DNA of 10,577 bases from positions 1 through 10,577 of the forward strand of contig JAQGIA010000535.1 in assembly GCA_028291445.1 (NCBI GenBank). The letters are read 5' to 3'. Below the pieces are notes generated by a model, which was not told where the DNA came from, did no database searches, and saw only the letters and a program-made list of their open reading frames with translations. This document shows positions 1-7,061 of the stretch, piece after piece (positions within the stretch are counted from its first letter, which is position 1; the number at the start of each line of letters is the position of its first letter). The DNA is from Belnapia sp. Its GTDB lineage: Bacteria > Pseudomonadota > Alphaproteobacteria > Acetobacterales > Acetobacteraceae. The position numbers and the translations under genes were made by a program.

Positions 1-2
1 TC

Positions 3-989
3 GCGGGCGCGCTGGCGGTGAGGATGCTGGCGGCGGCGATGGTGACGACCTGGGTCTATGACCGGTTGTTCGGGCTCTCGACTGTCTCCGGCCAGGCGAG
101 GGGGGCGCCGCGACGGGGGCAGGATGCGCTGCGGGCGGTGGGGGTGGCGATATTGTCGGGCCTCGCCGCGGTGCATGTGGCGGTGGGCGCGGTCATGCAG
201 CGGATCGTCGGGCGGCGCGTGCTGGGCTGGCTGCTGCCGGCGCATGCGGCGGTGGTGCTGCTGTTTCTCGGGGCACCGACCCTGGTCGTGATCCCGATGG
301 GCTTCACCGACAGCAACTTCCTCGGCTTTCCGCCGCCGGGCTACAGCCTGCGCTGGTTCGAGGTCTATTTCGGCTCCGACCTCTGGCTCGGGGCGACGGT
401 GCGGTCCTTCGTGGTGGCCTTCGGCACGGCCTGTCTCGCGGTGGTGCTGGGCGGCTTCGCGGCGCTGGCGCTGGCGCGGTCCGAGAGCCGCTGGCGGGGG
501 GCGATGTTCGCGCTGTTCCTGGCGCCGATGATCGTACCGCGGATCGTGGTGGCGCTCGGGCTGTTCTACCTGTTCGCGCAGCTCGGGTTGGTGGCGACGG
601 AGGCGGGGCTGGTGCTGGGGCATACGGTGCTGGCGCTGCCCTTCACCTTCGTCACGGTGGCGGCGGTGCTGAAGGGCTATGACTGGCGGCTGGACCAGGC
701 GGCGGCGACCCTGGGGGCGACGCGGTTCAAGGTATTGGCGCAGATTACCGTGCCGCTGTTGAAGGGCGGGCTGGTGGCGGCCTTCCTGTTCGCCTTCATC
801 ACCTCGTTCGACGACCTCACCGTGGCGCTGTTCGTCAGCGGCGGGATCACCACCACCCTGCCGAAGCAGATGTGGGACGACATGATCCTGCAACTGAATC
901 CGACCTTGGCGGCGGTCTCGGTGGTGGTCTTCGTGCTGGTGACGGTGCTGCTGGTGACGGCGGAGCGGCTGCGCAAGCCTGCCGGCTAG
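3..989 (+). CDS. ABC transporter permease, PotC (spermidine/putrescine) type, 5'-partial, probably fused
   Basis: Inner-membrane permease subunit of a PotBC-type ABC importer for polyamine-like or other small cationic/organic solutes. The PotC-like core starts around the ATG at 195 (MQRIVGRRVLGW), which alone would give 264 residues, a normal PotC length. Counting from the ATG at 18, it has the family signature FPPPGYSLRW near residues 104-113, several hydrophobic segments, and the cytoplasmic EAA loop DQAAATLGATRFKV near 226-239, which contacts the ATPase. SFDDLTVALFVSG follows at 263-275. The frame has no stop back to base 3 and keeps very high third-position GC upstream of 195. The upstream part includes a hydrophobic segment (VGVAILSGLAAVHVAVGAVM) that resembles the last helix of a PotB-type partner. 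I infer a fused or read-through double permease that begins outside the window. The alternative is a separate PotC starting at 195, but the other two plus frames stop at 19-21 and 59-61, so an overlapping upstream gene would have to use this frame. Confidence 0.85.
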   Translation, partial: AGALAVRMLAAAMVTTWVYDRLFGLSTVSGQARGAPRRGQDALRAVGVAILSGLAAVHVAVGAVMQRIVGRRVLGWLLPAHAAVVLLFLGAPTLVVIPMGFTDSNFLGFPPPGYSLRWFEVYFGSDLWLGATVRSFVVAFGTACLAVVLGGFAALALARSESRWRGAMFALFLAPMIVPRIVVALGLFYLFAQLGLVATEAGLVLGHTVLALPFTFVTVAAVLKGYDWRLDQAAATLGATRFKVLAQITVPLLKGGLVAAFLFAFITSFDDLTVALFVSGGITTTLPKQMWDDMILQLNPTLAAVSVVVFVLVTVLLVTAERLRKPAG

Positions 990-1030
990 ACCATGTTCGG
1001 CACTGACAGAAGCGCCGGTCATGGTCTGGC
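985..1030. terminator. Hairpin terminator between convergent genes
   Basis: A long inverted repeat overlaps the stop codon of the permease. AGACCATG (988-995) pairs with CATGGTCT (1020-1027). The stem extends outward through a T-G wobble to GC (985-986) with GC (1029-1030), and inward after a two-base interruption to CGGC (998-1001) with GCCG (1014-1017), leaving a 12-base loop. Only a short TTT (1031-1033) follows on the plus strand. It lies between the permease and the convergent aldolase-like gene, as expected for a terminator, possibly bidirectional. The pairing is directly visible; the function is inferred. Confidence 0.6.
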
Positions 1031-1081
1031 TTTGTCGCATGATTGACGCCCTTCGGCGGTTCCGCCTTGGACGATCACGCT

Positions 1082-1822
1082 TCAGGCGGCGTAGCTGGGC
1101 TCCTCCTCGTCCAGGATGCCGCGGATGGCCGAGAGGAAATGCACCGCATTCTCATGCCGGGTGGAGAAATGCGCGAGCTTCGCCGCCGTCTCGTCCGGGA
1201 TGCGAAGCAGCGGCCGGCCGGTCGACATGGCCAGCACCTGCACCTGGCAGGCGCGCTCGAGGTAGTAGAGATCGTCGAAGGCATCGGCGATGCTCTCGCC
1301 CGCCACCACCACGCCATGGTTGCCGAGGAACAGCACGCGCTTGTCGCCCATCATGCGCGACATGCGGGTCCCTTCGTCCATGTCGGAGGCGAAGCCGTTG
1401 AAGGCATCGTCATAGGCGACCAGGCCGAAGAAGCGGCCGGCATTCTGGTGGATCATCTCCAGCCGGCCGCCCTCGATGCAGCAGAGCGCCGTCGCATAGG
1501 GCATATGGGTATGCAGGATGACCTTGTGCCCGGTCATCCGGTGCATCGGCACATGGATATTGGTACCGGTGGTGGCCGGCCGCCCCTCCCCTTCGATCGT
1601 ATTGCCGCGGTCGTCGATCACCAGCAGCTCGCTGGCGCGCGCCTTGGCCCAATGGGTGCGGTGGGCGTTGATCAGGAAGCGGTCGGGCGCGAGCATGACC
1701 GAGAAGTGGTTGCAGACGCCCTCATGGAAGCCGAGCCGGGCGGCCCAGCGCAGCGCGGCGGCGAGATCGACCCGCGCCTCCTGCCATTCCGCGCGATTGC
1801 TGCCGGCTGGTGGATGCGCCAT
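1082..1822 (-). CDS. Class II aldolase/adducin family protein
   Basis: Cytoplasmic protein of 246 residues with the class II aldolase/adducin fold. Members are zinc-dependent aldolases, epimerases or decarboxylases acting on sugar phosphates or hydroxy/keto acids. The zinc-binding histidines are visible: H104 and H106 in ILHTHMPYATAL, and H169 in FLGNHGVVVAG. A conserved NHFSVML lies at residues 38-44, and YYLERACQVQVLA near 186-198 is typical of one bacterial subgroup. The segment that in fuculose-phosphate aldolase carries the catalytic glutamate reads GTNIH (86-90) here, so that glutamate seems absent. The ATG at 1822 is chosen because GGAGG (plus-strand CCTCC at 1830-1834) lies 7 bases upstream. 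The frame stays open to 1939, but the extra residues look unlike the family. The gene is divergent from the monooxygenase pair, with a 115-base gap, and convergent with the permease. Family assignment is firm; the substrate is unknown. Confidence 0.9.
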   Translation of the reverse strand: MAHPPAGSNRAEWQEARVDLAAALRWAARLGFHEGVCNHFSVMLAPDRFLINAHRTHWAKARASELLVIDDRGNTIEGEGRPATTGTNIHVPMHRMTGHKVILHTHMPYATALCCIEGGRLEMIHQNAGRFFGLVAYDDAFNGFASDMDEGTRMSRMMGDKRVLFLGNHGVVVAGESIADAFDDLYYLERACQVQVLAMSTGRPLLRIPDETAAKLAHFSTRHENAVHFLSAIRGILDEEEPSYAA

Positions 1823-1937
1823 GGGACTGCCTCCGTGCTGGGCAACATTTGCAGCCGGCCCGCGTCCGGTCAAGCAAGTGGCTTCCCGCGAACGAGGTGC
1901 CGGGGCATAGTCCGGCGATGACAGCAGGCGGTTCGGC
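1823..1937. promoter_or_regulatory. Divergent promoter region, aldolase-like gene / monooxygenase pair
   Basis: This 115-base gap separates two divergent transcription units and must hold both promoters unless one gene is driven from elsewhere. On the minus strand a TTGACC box (plus-strand GGTCAA at 1868-1873) is a good match to a -35 element, but the sequence 15-17 bases further on (around 1845-1852, minus-strand GCAAATGT) is only a weak -10. On the plus strand CATAGT (1906-1911) resembles a -10, with a poor TTCCCG at 1883-1888 as -35. No convincing operator palindrome was seen. The positional argument is strong; the exact boxes are guesses. Confidence 0.35.
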
Positions 1938-3308
1938 ATGACCAGTTCCCGGCGCCAGATGAAGCTCGGCCTTTCGATCGCCAGCGCCGGCTATCATTAT
2001 TCGGCCTGGCGGCTGCCCGGGGTCGCGGCGCTGAGCGGCATGGACATCAACCACCACATCCAGGGCGCCGCCATCGCCGAGCGCGGCAAGATGGATTTCG
2101 TCTTCATGGCCGACTGGGCCTCGGTGATGAACGTGACGGATACGCGCATCGCCCTCGACAAGGAGCATGCTCAGGTCAAGCTGGACCCGGTGCTGGCCTG
2201 CGCCGCCCTGGCCGCGGTGACGACCCATGTCGGCCTGGTGCCGACCGCCTCGACCACCTACAACCACCCGTATAATTTCGCCCGGCGCATGGCCTCCATC
2301 GACCATATCAGCAACGGGCGGCTGGGCTGGAACATGGTGACCAGCACCAATATCGACGAGGCGATGAATTTCGGCCTGGACGGGCCGATCGACAGCGATA
2401 CGCGGCATGCCCGTGCCGCCGAATTCGTCGCCGTGCTGCGCGGGCTCTGGGATAGCTGGGACGACGACGCCTTCCTGCGCGACAAGGCGAGCGGGCAGTA
2501 TTTCGACCGCGGCAAATTCCACTGGCTGAACCACGAAGGCGCGCATTTCAAGGTACGCGGCCCGCTCGATACGGCACGGCCGCCGCAGGGCTGGCTACCG
2601 ATCATCACCGCCGGCGCCTCGGTCAACGCGCAGGAGCTGGCGGCGCGGGAGGCGGACATCTGCTACGGTGGCCAGCCGAGCCTGGATATGGCGCGGCGCT
2701 ACTACGCCTCGGTCAAGGGGCGGCTGGCGAAGCATGGCCGCGACGCCGGGGACTTGCTGATGATGCCCGGCATCATGGCCTATATCGGGCGGACCCAGCA
2801 GGAAGCGCAGGACAAGTTCGACGCCATCCAGGATGTGATGAATACCGATGTCGGCATCGGCCAGCTCATCCTGAACCATTTCCCCGACCTCACCGGCTAT
2901 CCGCTGGATGAGCCGGTGCCCGAGCTGATGATGCGGACCGACAACCTCGGCTCCGCCCGGCTGGCGGGGCGCGAGCCGGAGATGACCATCGCGCTGATGA
3001 ACCGGGCGCGCGAGGAGAAGCTGACGCTCCGCCAGCTGTTCGACGTGGCGATGTGCGGCTTCTGGAGCCTCGGCGTCATCGGCACGCCGGCCTCGATCGC
3101 CGACATGATGGAGGAGTGGTTCACCACCGAGGCGGCCGATGGCTTCATGGTGCAGCCGCCCTACATGCCCGGCGCGGCGGATGATTTCGTCGATCTGGTC
3201 ATCCCCGAACTGCAGCGGCGCGGGCTGCATCGCACCGAATACACGGCGACCACCTTGCGCGGGCATCTCGGCCTGCGGCGCCCGGCCGGGCGCGGGGTGG
3301 CGGCATGA
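1938..3308 (+). CDS. LLM-class FMN-dependent monooxygenase, NtaA/SnaA/DszA type (first of pair)
   Basis: Flavin-dependent monooxygenase of 456 residues, the full length expected for the NtaA/SnaA/DszA family. These cytoplasmic TIM-barrel enzymes use FMNH2 from a separate reductase and oxygen to attack C-N, C-S or related bonds in small compounds. Family landmarks are YNHPYNFARRMASIDH (108-123), GRLGWNMVTS (127-136), NFG (144-146), LWDSWDDDA (170-178), GPLDTARPPQG (208-218) and the C-terminal DFVDLVIPELQRRGL with TTLRGHLGL. The usual QAGxSxxG stretch of the family reads TAGASVNA here (224-231), a departure that could affect flavin or substrate binding. The ATG at 1938 has only a weak AGGCGG upstream; an ATG at 1959 (MKLGLS) is the alternative start. 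Its stop overlaps the start of the next paralogue. No flavin reductase is present in the window. The family is clear; the substrate is not. Confidence 0.92.
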   Translation: MTSSRRQMKLGLSIASAGYHYSAWRLPGVAALSGMDINHHIQGAAIAERGKMDFVFMADWASVMNVTDTRIALDKEHAQVKLDPVLACAALAAVTTHVGLVPTASTTYNHPYNFARRMASIDHISNGRLGWNMVTSTNIDEAMNFGLDGPIDSDTRHARAAEFVAVLRGLWDSWDDDAFLRDKASGQYFDRGKFHWLNHEGAHFKVRGPLDTARPPQGWLPIITAGASVNAQELAAREADICYGGQPSLDMARRYYASVKGRLAKHGRDAGDLLMMPGIMAYIGRTQQEAQDKFDAIQDVMNTDVGIGQLILNHFPDLTGYPLDEPVPELMMRTDNLGSARLAGREPEMTIALMNRAREEKLTLRQLFDVAMCGFWSLGVIGTPASIADMMEEWFTTEAADGFMVQPPYMPGAADDFVDLVIPELQRRGLHRTEYTATTLRGHLGLRRPAGRGVAA

Positions 3309-4633
3309 CCCGCCGGATGAACCTCGCGCTCTCGATCGCCAACCTCGGCTATCACTATGCCGCCTGGCGCCATCCGGATATGCCGGCCGGCGGCAACATG
3401 GATTTCCGCCATACCCTGCATTGCGCGAGGCTGGCGGAGCAGGGGAAATTCGACCTCATCTTCCTCGCCGACAGCGCCGCGGTGCGCGACCTCGACAATC
3501 CGGCGATCGCGCGGGAGATGGAACACCAGATCGTCAAGCACGAGCCGGTGGCGCTGCTCGCCGCGCTGTCGGCGGTGACGCGGCATATCGGCTTGGTGGC
3601 GACCGCCTCGGCCACCTACAACGAGCCCTTCAACCTGGCCCGCAGCTTCGCCTCGCTGGACCACATGAGCGGCGGCCGCGCGGGGGTCAATCTCGTCACC
3701 GGCTTCTCGATCGACGAGGCCCGCAACTTCGGGCTCGATGCGGTGCATGGCTCGGAGTTCCGGCATGAGCGGGCAACCGAGTTCTGCGACGTCATGAAGG
3801 GGCTGTGGGACAGCTGGGACGACGACGCCTTCCCGCGCGACAAGGCCACCGGGCAATTCTGGGACCGGGCGAAGCTGCATTACCTCGACCATGCGGGGAA
3901 GCACTTCAAGGTTCGTGGCCCGCTGGACGTGGCACGGCCGCCGCAGGGCCACCTGCCGGTCTTCACCGCCGGCGACTCCGATAACGCCATGGAATTCTCC
4001 GCCCGCTGCGGCGACGTGGTCTATGGCGGCCAGCCGGACATCGAGAGCGCCCGGGCCTATTACGCCGCGGTCAAGGGAAGGCTGGCGAAGCATGGCCGGT
4101 CGCCGGATGCGGTGAAGATGCTGCCGGGGATCATGGCCTTCGTCGGCCGCACCCAGCAGGAAGCCCAGGATAAATTCGACCGGATGCAGGCGCTGATCGA
4201 ACCGAAGCTCGGGCTCGGCCTGCTCGCGGTGAACGGCTTCCCCGATTACACCGGCCATGACATCGACGGCCCGGTGCCGGAGATCGCCGCCACGCCGGGC
4301 CGCAAGGCCTTCTTCAACAGCCCGCTGATGGCCAAGGTGCGGCGCGAGGGCATGACGATCCGCCAGCTTTATGAAGCCGTCTCGGGTGGCTTCTGGCACC
4401 TCGGCGTGGTCGGCACGCCGAACCGGATCGCCGACGTGATGGAGGAATGGTTCACCACCGGCGCCGCCGACGGCTTCAACGTGCAATCGCCCTGCATCCC
4501 GGTCGATACCCAGGATTTCGTCGAGCTGGTGATCCCGGAGTTGCAGCGGCGCGGCTTGCACCGCAAGGAGTACGACGGGACCACCCTGCGGCAGCGCCTG
4601 GGGCTGCCGCAGGCACCCAGCCGCTACGCCTGA
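3305..4633 (+). CDS. LLM-class FMN-dependent monooxygenase, NtaA/SnaA/DszA type (second of pair)
   Basis: Full-length paralogue (442 residues) of the preceding enzyme; well over half of the aligned residues look identical by eye. Shared blocks include LWDSWDDDAF, HFKVRGPLD, ARPPQG, VKGRLAKHGR, GRTQQEAQDKFD and VIPELQRRGLHR. The family GR-x-G-W-N motif appears as GRAGVNLVTG (123-132), with valine in place of tryptophan. The QAGxSxxG site reads TAGDSDNA (221-228), similarly altered as in its neighbour. The ATG at 3305 sits in an ATGA overlap with the upstream stop (3306-3308) and is preceded by a G-rich GGGGTGG, so the two are probably translationally coupled and made in similar amounts. The pair could form a hetero-oligomer or handle successive or related substrates; both ideas are inference. 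It ends 24 bases before the convergent MFS gene. Confidence 0.92.
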   Translation: MTRRMNLALSIANLGYHYAAWRHPDMPAGGNMDFRHTLHCARLAEQGKFDLIFLADSAAVRDLDNPAIAREMEHQIVKHEPVALLAALSAVTRHIGLVATASATYNEPFNLARSFASLDHMSGGRAGVNLVTGFSIDEARNFGLDAVHGSEFRHERATEFCDVMKGLWDSWDDDAFPRDKATGQFWDRAKLHYLDHAGKHFKVRGPLDVARPPQGHLPVFTAGDSDNAMEFSARCGDVVYGGQPDIESARAYYAAVKGRLAKHGRSPDAVKMLPGIMAFVGRTQQEAQDKFDRMQALIEPKLGLGLLAVNGFPDYTGHDIDGPVPEIAATPGRKAFFNSPLMAKVRREGMTIRQLYEAVSGGFWHLGVVGTPNRIADVMEEWFTTGAADGFNVQSPCIPVDTQDFVELVIPELQRRGLHRKEYDGTTLRQRLGLPQAPSRYA

Positions 4634-4642
4634 TGCCGCCAT

Positions 4643-4663
4643 GCCTGAGGCGGGCGTTCAGGC
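4643..4663. terminator. Weak hairpin between convergent genes
   Basis: GCCTGA (4643-4648) and TCAGGC (4658-4663) can form a 6-base-pair stem with a 9-base loop. It spans the 24-base gap between the convergent monooxygenase and MFS genes and includes the MFS stop codon. There is no T-run on either side, so termination here is only a possibility suggested by position. Confidence 0.3.
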
Positions 4664-5944
4664 GGGCTTCCGGTCACCCGGCGTGCGCAAGGCCCAGAAG
4701 GCGACCGAGCCGGCGACATAGGCGGCGATAGAACACAGGAAGGCGACCCGGTAGCTGCCGGAGACATCGAAGATCCAGCCTGCCGCCCAGGAGCCGATCG
4801 CCGCCCCCAGCCCCGAGCCGATGGTGATGACGCCGAGGATGGTGCCGAGCCGCGACCCGGGGAACAGGTCGGCGGTCTTGGCGGTGATCGCCGGGCCCCG
4901 GGCGCCCCAGGTCAGTCCGAAGAAGCAGCCATGCAGCCAGAGCAGCAGGTGCTGGTCCGGGCCGGTGATCAGCAACGCGCAGACGACGCCGATGATCGAG
5001 ATGCCATAGGCCAGCAGCGCCGAGGCCTCCCGCCCGATGTAGTCGGACAGCGTGCCGGTCAGGATCACCCCAGGCAGCGCCAGGAAGCTGCCCATGCCCA
5101 GCACGCCGGCGGCGTACAGCGGGTCGAAGCCCATGTCGACGGCGAAGGCGATCTGGTGCAGCGAGACCAGGAAGCTGCCGATGCTGGTGAGCATGTAGAC
5201 GGTGAACAGCAACCAGAAGGCGCGGGTGCGGATCGCCTCCGCCAGGGTCCAGCTGCGCACCGCGGCGGCGCCGGGGGCCGGCGCGGGCTGCGGCGGGGTG
5301 CGGCGGAAGAAGCCGGCCAGCGGCAGGACCAGCGCGGCCATCAGCGCGCCCTCGAACAGATAGGCGCTGCGCCAGCCATAGCCGGTGATGAGCATCTGGC
5401 TGACCGGGGCGGAGACGGCGCGGCCGAAGGCATTGGCCGATTGCAGCACCGAGATCGCCATGCCGCGCTGCCGGACGAACAGCCGCGAGATCAGCGGCAC
5501 GAAGACCAGCAGGCCGAGGCAATTGGCCCCCACCGTCATCACCACGCCGTAGAGGAAGACCACCTGCCACAGCGCATCGGCGAAGGCGCCGCCGAGCAGG
5601 CCGATGGTCAGCAGCGCGCCGCCGAGCAGCACGCAGCGGCGGACGCCGATGCGGTCGACCAGGCTGCCCACGAATGGGGAGCTGACGCCGCCGACCAGCT
5701 GCCCGACCGAATAGGCGAGCGAGCTCTCCGCCCGTGTCCAGCCGAAGTCGGCGACGAAGGCCAGCAGGAAGACCGTGTAGGAATGCATCAGGCTGGCGCC
5801 GACCGTGAAGGCCAGGAAGGCGCCGCCGAGCATCAGCCAGGCCTGACGGGAGGGTTTCGGCGAATATCCCAGGGGTGGCCCAGGAGGTAGCCCAGGAGGT
5901 GGCCCCAAGGGAGGCCCAGGGGGAGGCACGGCGGGTGCTGGCAT
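4658..5944 (-). CDS. MFS transporter with proline-rich N-terminus
   Basis: Inner-membrane carrier of the major facilitator superfamily, probably moving a small organic anion by proton symport. The protein shows about 12 hydrophobic segments and the loop 2-3 motif GSLVDRIGVRR (residues 101-111, counted from the GTG at 5968). A central cytoplasmic loop rich in Pro and Ala (about 222-250) follows TM6. The sequence resembles the monocarboxylate/oxalate-formate transporter branch, as judged from general pattern only. The N-terminal tail before TM1 is an unusual proline/glycine stretch with a four-residue period (PPGP, PLGP and similar). Two starts are possible: ATG at 5944 (428 residues, used here) or GTG at 5968 (436 residues), only 7 bases after the upstream stop. 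Neither has a clear ribosome binding site. It lies downstream of, and on the same strand as, a Bug-type binding protein, so the two are likely cotranscribed. Confidence 0.9.
   Translation of the reverse strand: MPAPAVPPPGPPLGPPPGLPPGPPLGYSPKPSRQAWLMLGGAFLAFTVGASLMHSYTVFLLAFVADFGWTRAESSLAYSVGQLVGGVSSPFVGSLVDRIGVRRCVLLGGALLTIGLLGGAFADALWQVVFLYGVVMTVGANCLGLLVFVPLISRLFVRQRGMAISVLQSANAFGRAVSAPVSQMLITGYGWRSAYLFEGALMAALVLPLAGFFRRTPPQPAPAPGAAAVRSWTLAEAIRTRAFWLLFTVYMLTSIGSFLVSLHQIAFAVDMGFDPLYAAGVLGMGSFLALPGVILTGTLSDYIGREASALLAYGISIIGVVCALLITGPDQHLLLWLHGCFFGLTWGARGPAITAKTADLFPGSRLGTILGVITIGSGLGAAIGSWAAGWIFDVSGSYRVAFLCSIAAYVAGSVAFWALRTPGDRKPA
5867..5926. repeat. 12-bp imperfect tandem repeat, about five copies, in the MFS N-terminus
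   Basis: On the plus strand the units read CCCAGGAGGTAG (5879-5890), CCCAGGAGGTGG (5891-5902), CCCCAAGGGAGG (5903-5914) and CCCAGGGGGAGG (5915-5926), with a degenerate copy at 5867-5878. Read on the minus strand they encode the four-residue pattern PPGP/PLGP/PPGL at the N-terminus of the transporter. Copy-number changes would keep the reading frame and only alter tail length. Confidence 0.75.
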
Positions 5945-5975
5945 GGCGGCATGCTGCGGGGCCGCCACCCCGTGG

Positions 5976-6959
5976 TCAATCGGGGCGGATGTCGGCGCGC
6001 TTCACCACCTCGGCCCATTTGTCCATCTCGGCGCCGATGAAGCGTCCTGTGGGCTCTGGCCCGAGCGCGATGATGCGGGCGCCCTGGTCGGTGAAGCGCC
6101 GCGCGGTTTCAGGCTGGGCGAGCGCCTGTTGCATCGCCTCGGCAAGCCGGGCGATGCGCTCGGGCGGCAGCGCGGCGGGGCCGATCAGCGCGTACCAATT
6201 CTCCACCTCCACCCCGGGCAGCCCGGCCTCGGCCATGGTCGGCACCTCGGGCAGCGCCGGGGACCGCTCGGCGGCGGTCACGCCGAGCGGCCGCAGCCGG
6301 CCCTCCCGCACATGCGGCAGCAGCACGTTGAGGTCGAGGAAGGCGATATCCGGCTCGTTCCCCAGCAGCGCGGTGATGGCCGGCGCGGCGCCGCGATAGG
6401 CGACATGCAGGATGTCGAGCCCGCCGCGCAGCTTCATCAACTCGGCCGCCAGCTGCGGGGTGCCACCCGGGCCGGTGCTGCCATAGCTCAGCTTGCCGGG
6501 CTGCCGCTTCGCCAGGGCGATCAGTTCCGCCAGGCTGGAGACTGCCAGTCCGGGCCGGACCACCAGCAGCGAGGGCACGCCCGAGACCAGGCCGATCGCT
6601 GCCAGGTCCCGCCGCGGATCGTAGGACAGGTTGGGGATCAGGCTGCCGTTGACCGCCAGTGCGCCGGTGGAGCCGAGGCCGATGGTCAGGCCGTCCGGCG
6701 CCGCCTTGGCCACCGCGTCGATGCCGATCGAGCCGCCGGCGCCCGAGCGGTTCTCGACCACCATGGGCTGGCCGAGCAGCGGCCCCATGGCCTGGGCGAC
6801 GATGCGGGCGGCGGTATCGACCGGCCCGCCCGGCGGGAAAGGCACCACCAGGCGGATGGGCCGGTCCGGCCAGGCTTGCCCACGGTCTCCTTGGCCGCGC
6901 GCGCTCGCGGGGAGCAGCGCCAGCGCGGCCAGCGCCCGGCGGCCGGTGCGGAGAGGCAT
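5976..6959 (-). CDS. Bug/TctC-type periplasmic solute-binding protein (tripartite tricarboxylate transporter family)
   Basis: Secreted periplasmic binding protein of 327 residues, the normal family length. Family members bind small carboxylates or amides and normally deliver them to TctA/TctB membrane proteins; many are orphans. The signal peptide is MPLRTGRRALAALALLPASARG, with mature protein from about residue 23-27. The diagnostic WPDRPIRLVVPFPPGG is at 30-45, followed by VENRSGAGGSIG (68-79), then YDPRRD, VAYRGAAPA and VPTMAEAGLPG. The ATG at 6959 is preferred because AAGGA lies 9 bases upstream on the minus strand; an in-frame ATG at 6992 is the alternative but has no ribosome binding site. 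It stops 31 bases before the ATG of the MFS gene and is the first gene of that unit. No tctA or tctB is in the window, so it may work with a remote transporter or act as a sensor. The ligand is unknown. Confidence 0.93.
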   Translation of the reverse strand: MPLRTGRRALAALALLPASARGQGDRGQAWPDRPIRLVVPFPPGGPVDTAARIVAQAMGPLLGQPMVVENRSGAGGSIGIDAVAKAAPDGLTIGLGSTGALAVNGSLIPNLSYDPRRDLAAIGLVSGVPSLLVVRPGLAVSSLAELIALAKRQPGKLSYGSTGPGGTPQLAAELMKLRGGLDILHVAYRGAAPAITALLGNEPDIAFLDLNVLLPHVREGRLRPLGVTAAERSPALPEVPTMAEAGLPGVEVENWYALIGPAALPPERIARLAEAMQQALAQPETARRFTDQGARIIALGPEPTGRFIGAEMDKWAEVVKRADIRPD

Positions 6960-7061
6960 GCGGGCGATTCCTTCCCTGGATCCTGCGGTCATGGTGCGGC
7001 GTGCGGGCTGCCTCGACAAGCAGGGCCCGCCCCGGCATCCTTCCCGGCGGAGGATACAACC
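6960..7061. promoter_or_regulatory. Divergent promoter region, Bug/MFS unit and dioxygenase/Bug unit
   Basis: This 102-base gap lies between two divergent two-gene units and should contain both promoters. It holds the ribosome binding sites for each side: GGAGG at 7049-7053 for the dioxygenase, and minus-strand AAGGA about 9 bases before the ATG at 6959. A TCGACA at 7013-7018 could be a plus-strand -35, but the matching -10 (CATCCT, 7036-7041) would place the transcript start almost on the ribosome binding site. The reverse of the same area gives TTGTCG with a poor -10. No clear operator palindrome or regulator gene is seen. Confidence 0.35.

Noticed and set aside
1043..1921. 292-codon plus-strand open frame opposite the class II aldolase-like gene
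   Set aside because: The minus strand carries zinc-binding motifs and a proper ribosome binding site. The plus frame shows only a mirror composition and no recognisable domain.
3161..4642. 493-codon minus-strand open frame opposite the second monooxygenase
   Set aside because: It is a shadow of high-GC coding on the plus strand. The composition (His, Arg, Gly, Ala rich) has no conserved motif, while the plus strand encodes a complete recognised enzyme.
4931..5890. 319-codon plus-strand open frame opposite the MFS gene
   Set aside because: It is a Gln/Arg/Ala/Gly-rich shadow with no hydrophobic or motif structure. The minus strand encodes a full MFS protein.
5867..5926. Possible CRISPR-like or regulatory repeat array
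   Set aside because: The units are only 12 bp with no spacers and keep codon periodicity inside the MFS gene; this is a protein-coding tandem repeat.
7013..7041. TCGACA ... CATCCT as the dioxygenase promoter
   Set aside because: The -10 is poor, and the implied transcript start would fall on the ribosome binding site. It is kept only as a remark under the divergent region.
5943..7061. Long plus-strand open frame (373 codons) running in frame into the dioxygenase
   Set aside because: It is antisense to the Bug-type gene, and its residues are His/Gln/Arg/Gly-rich with no family pattern. The dioxygenase has its own strong ribosome binding site and start at 7062.
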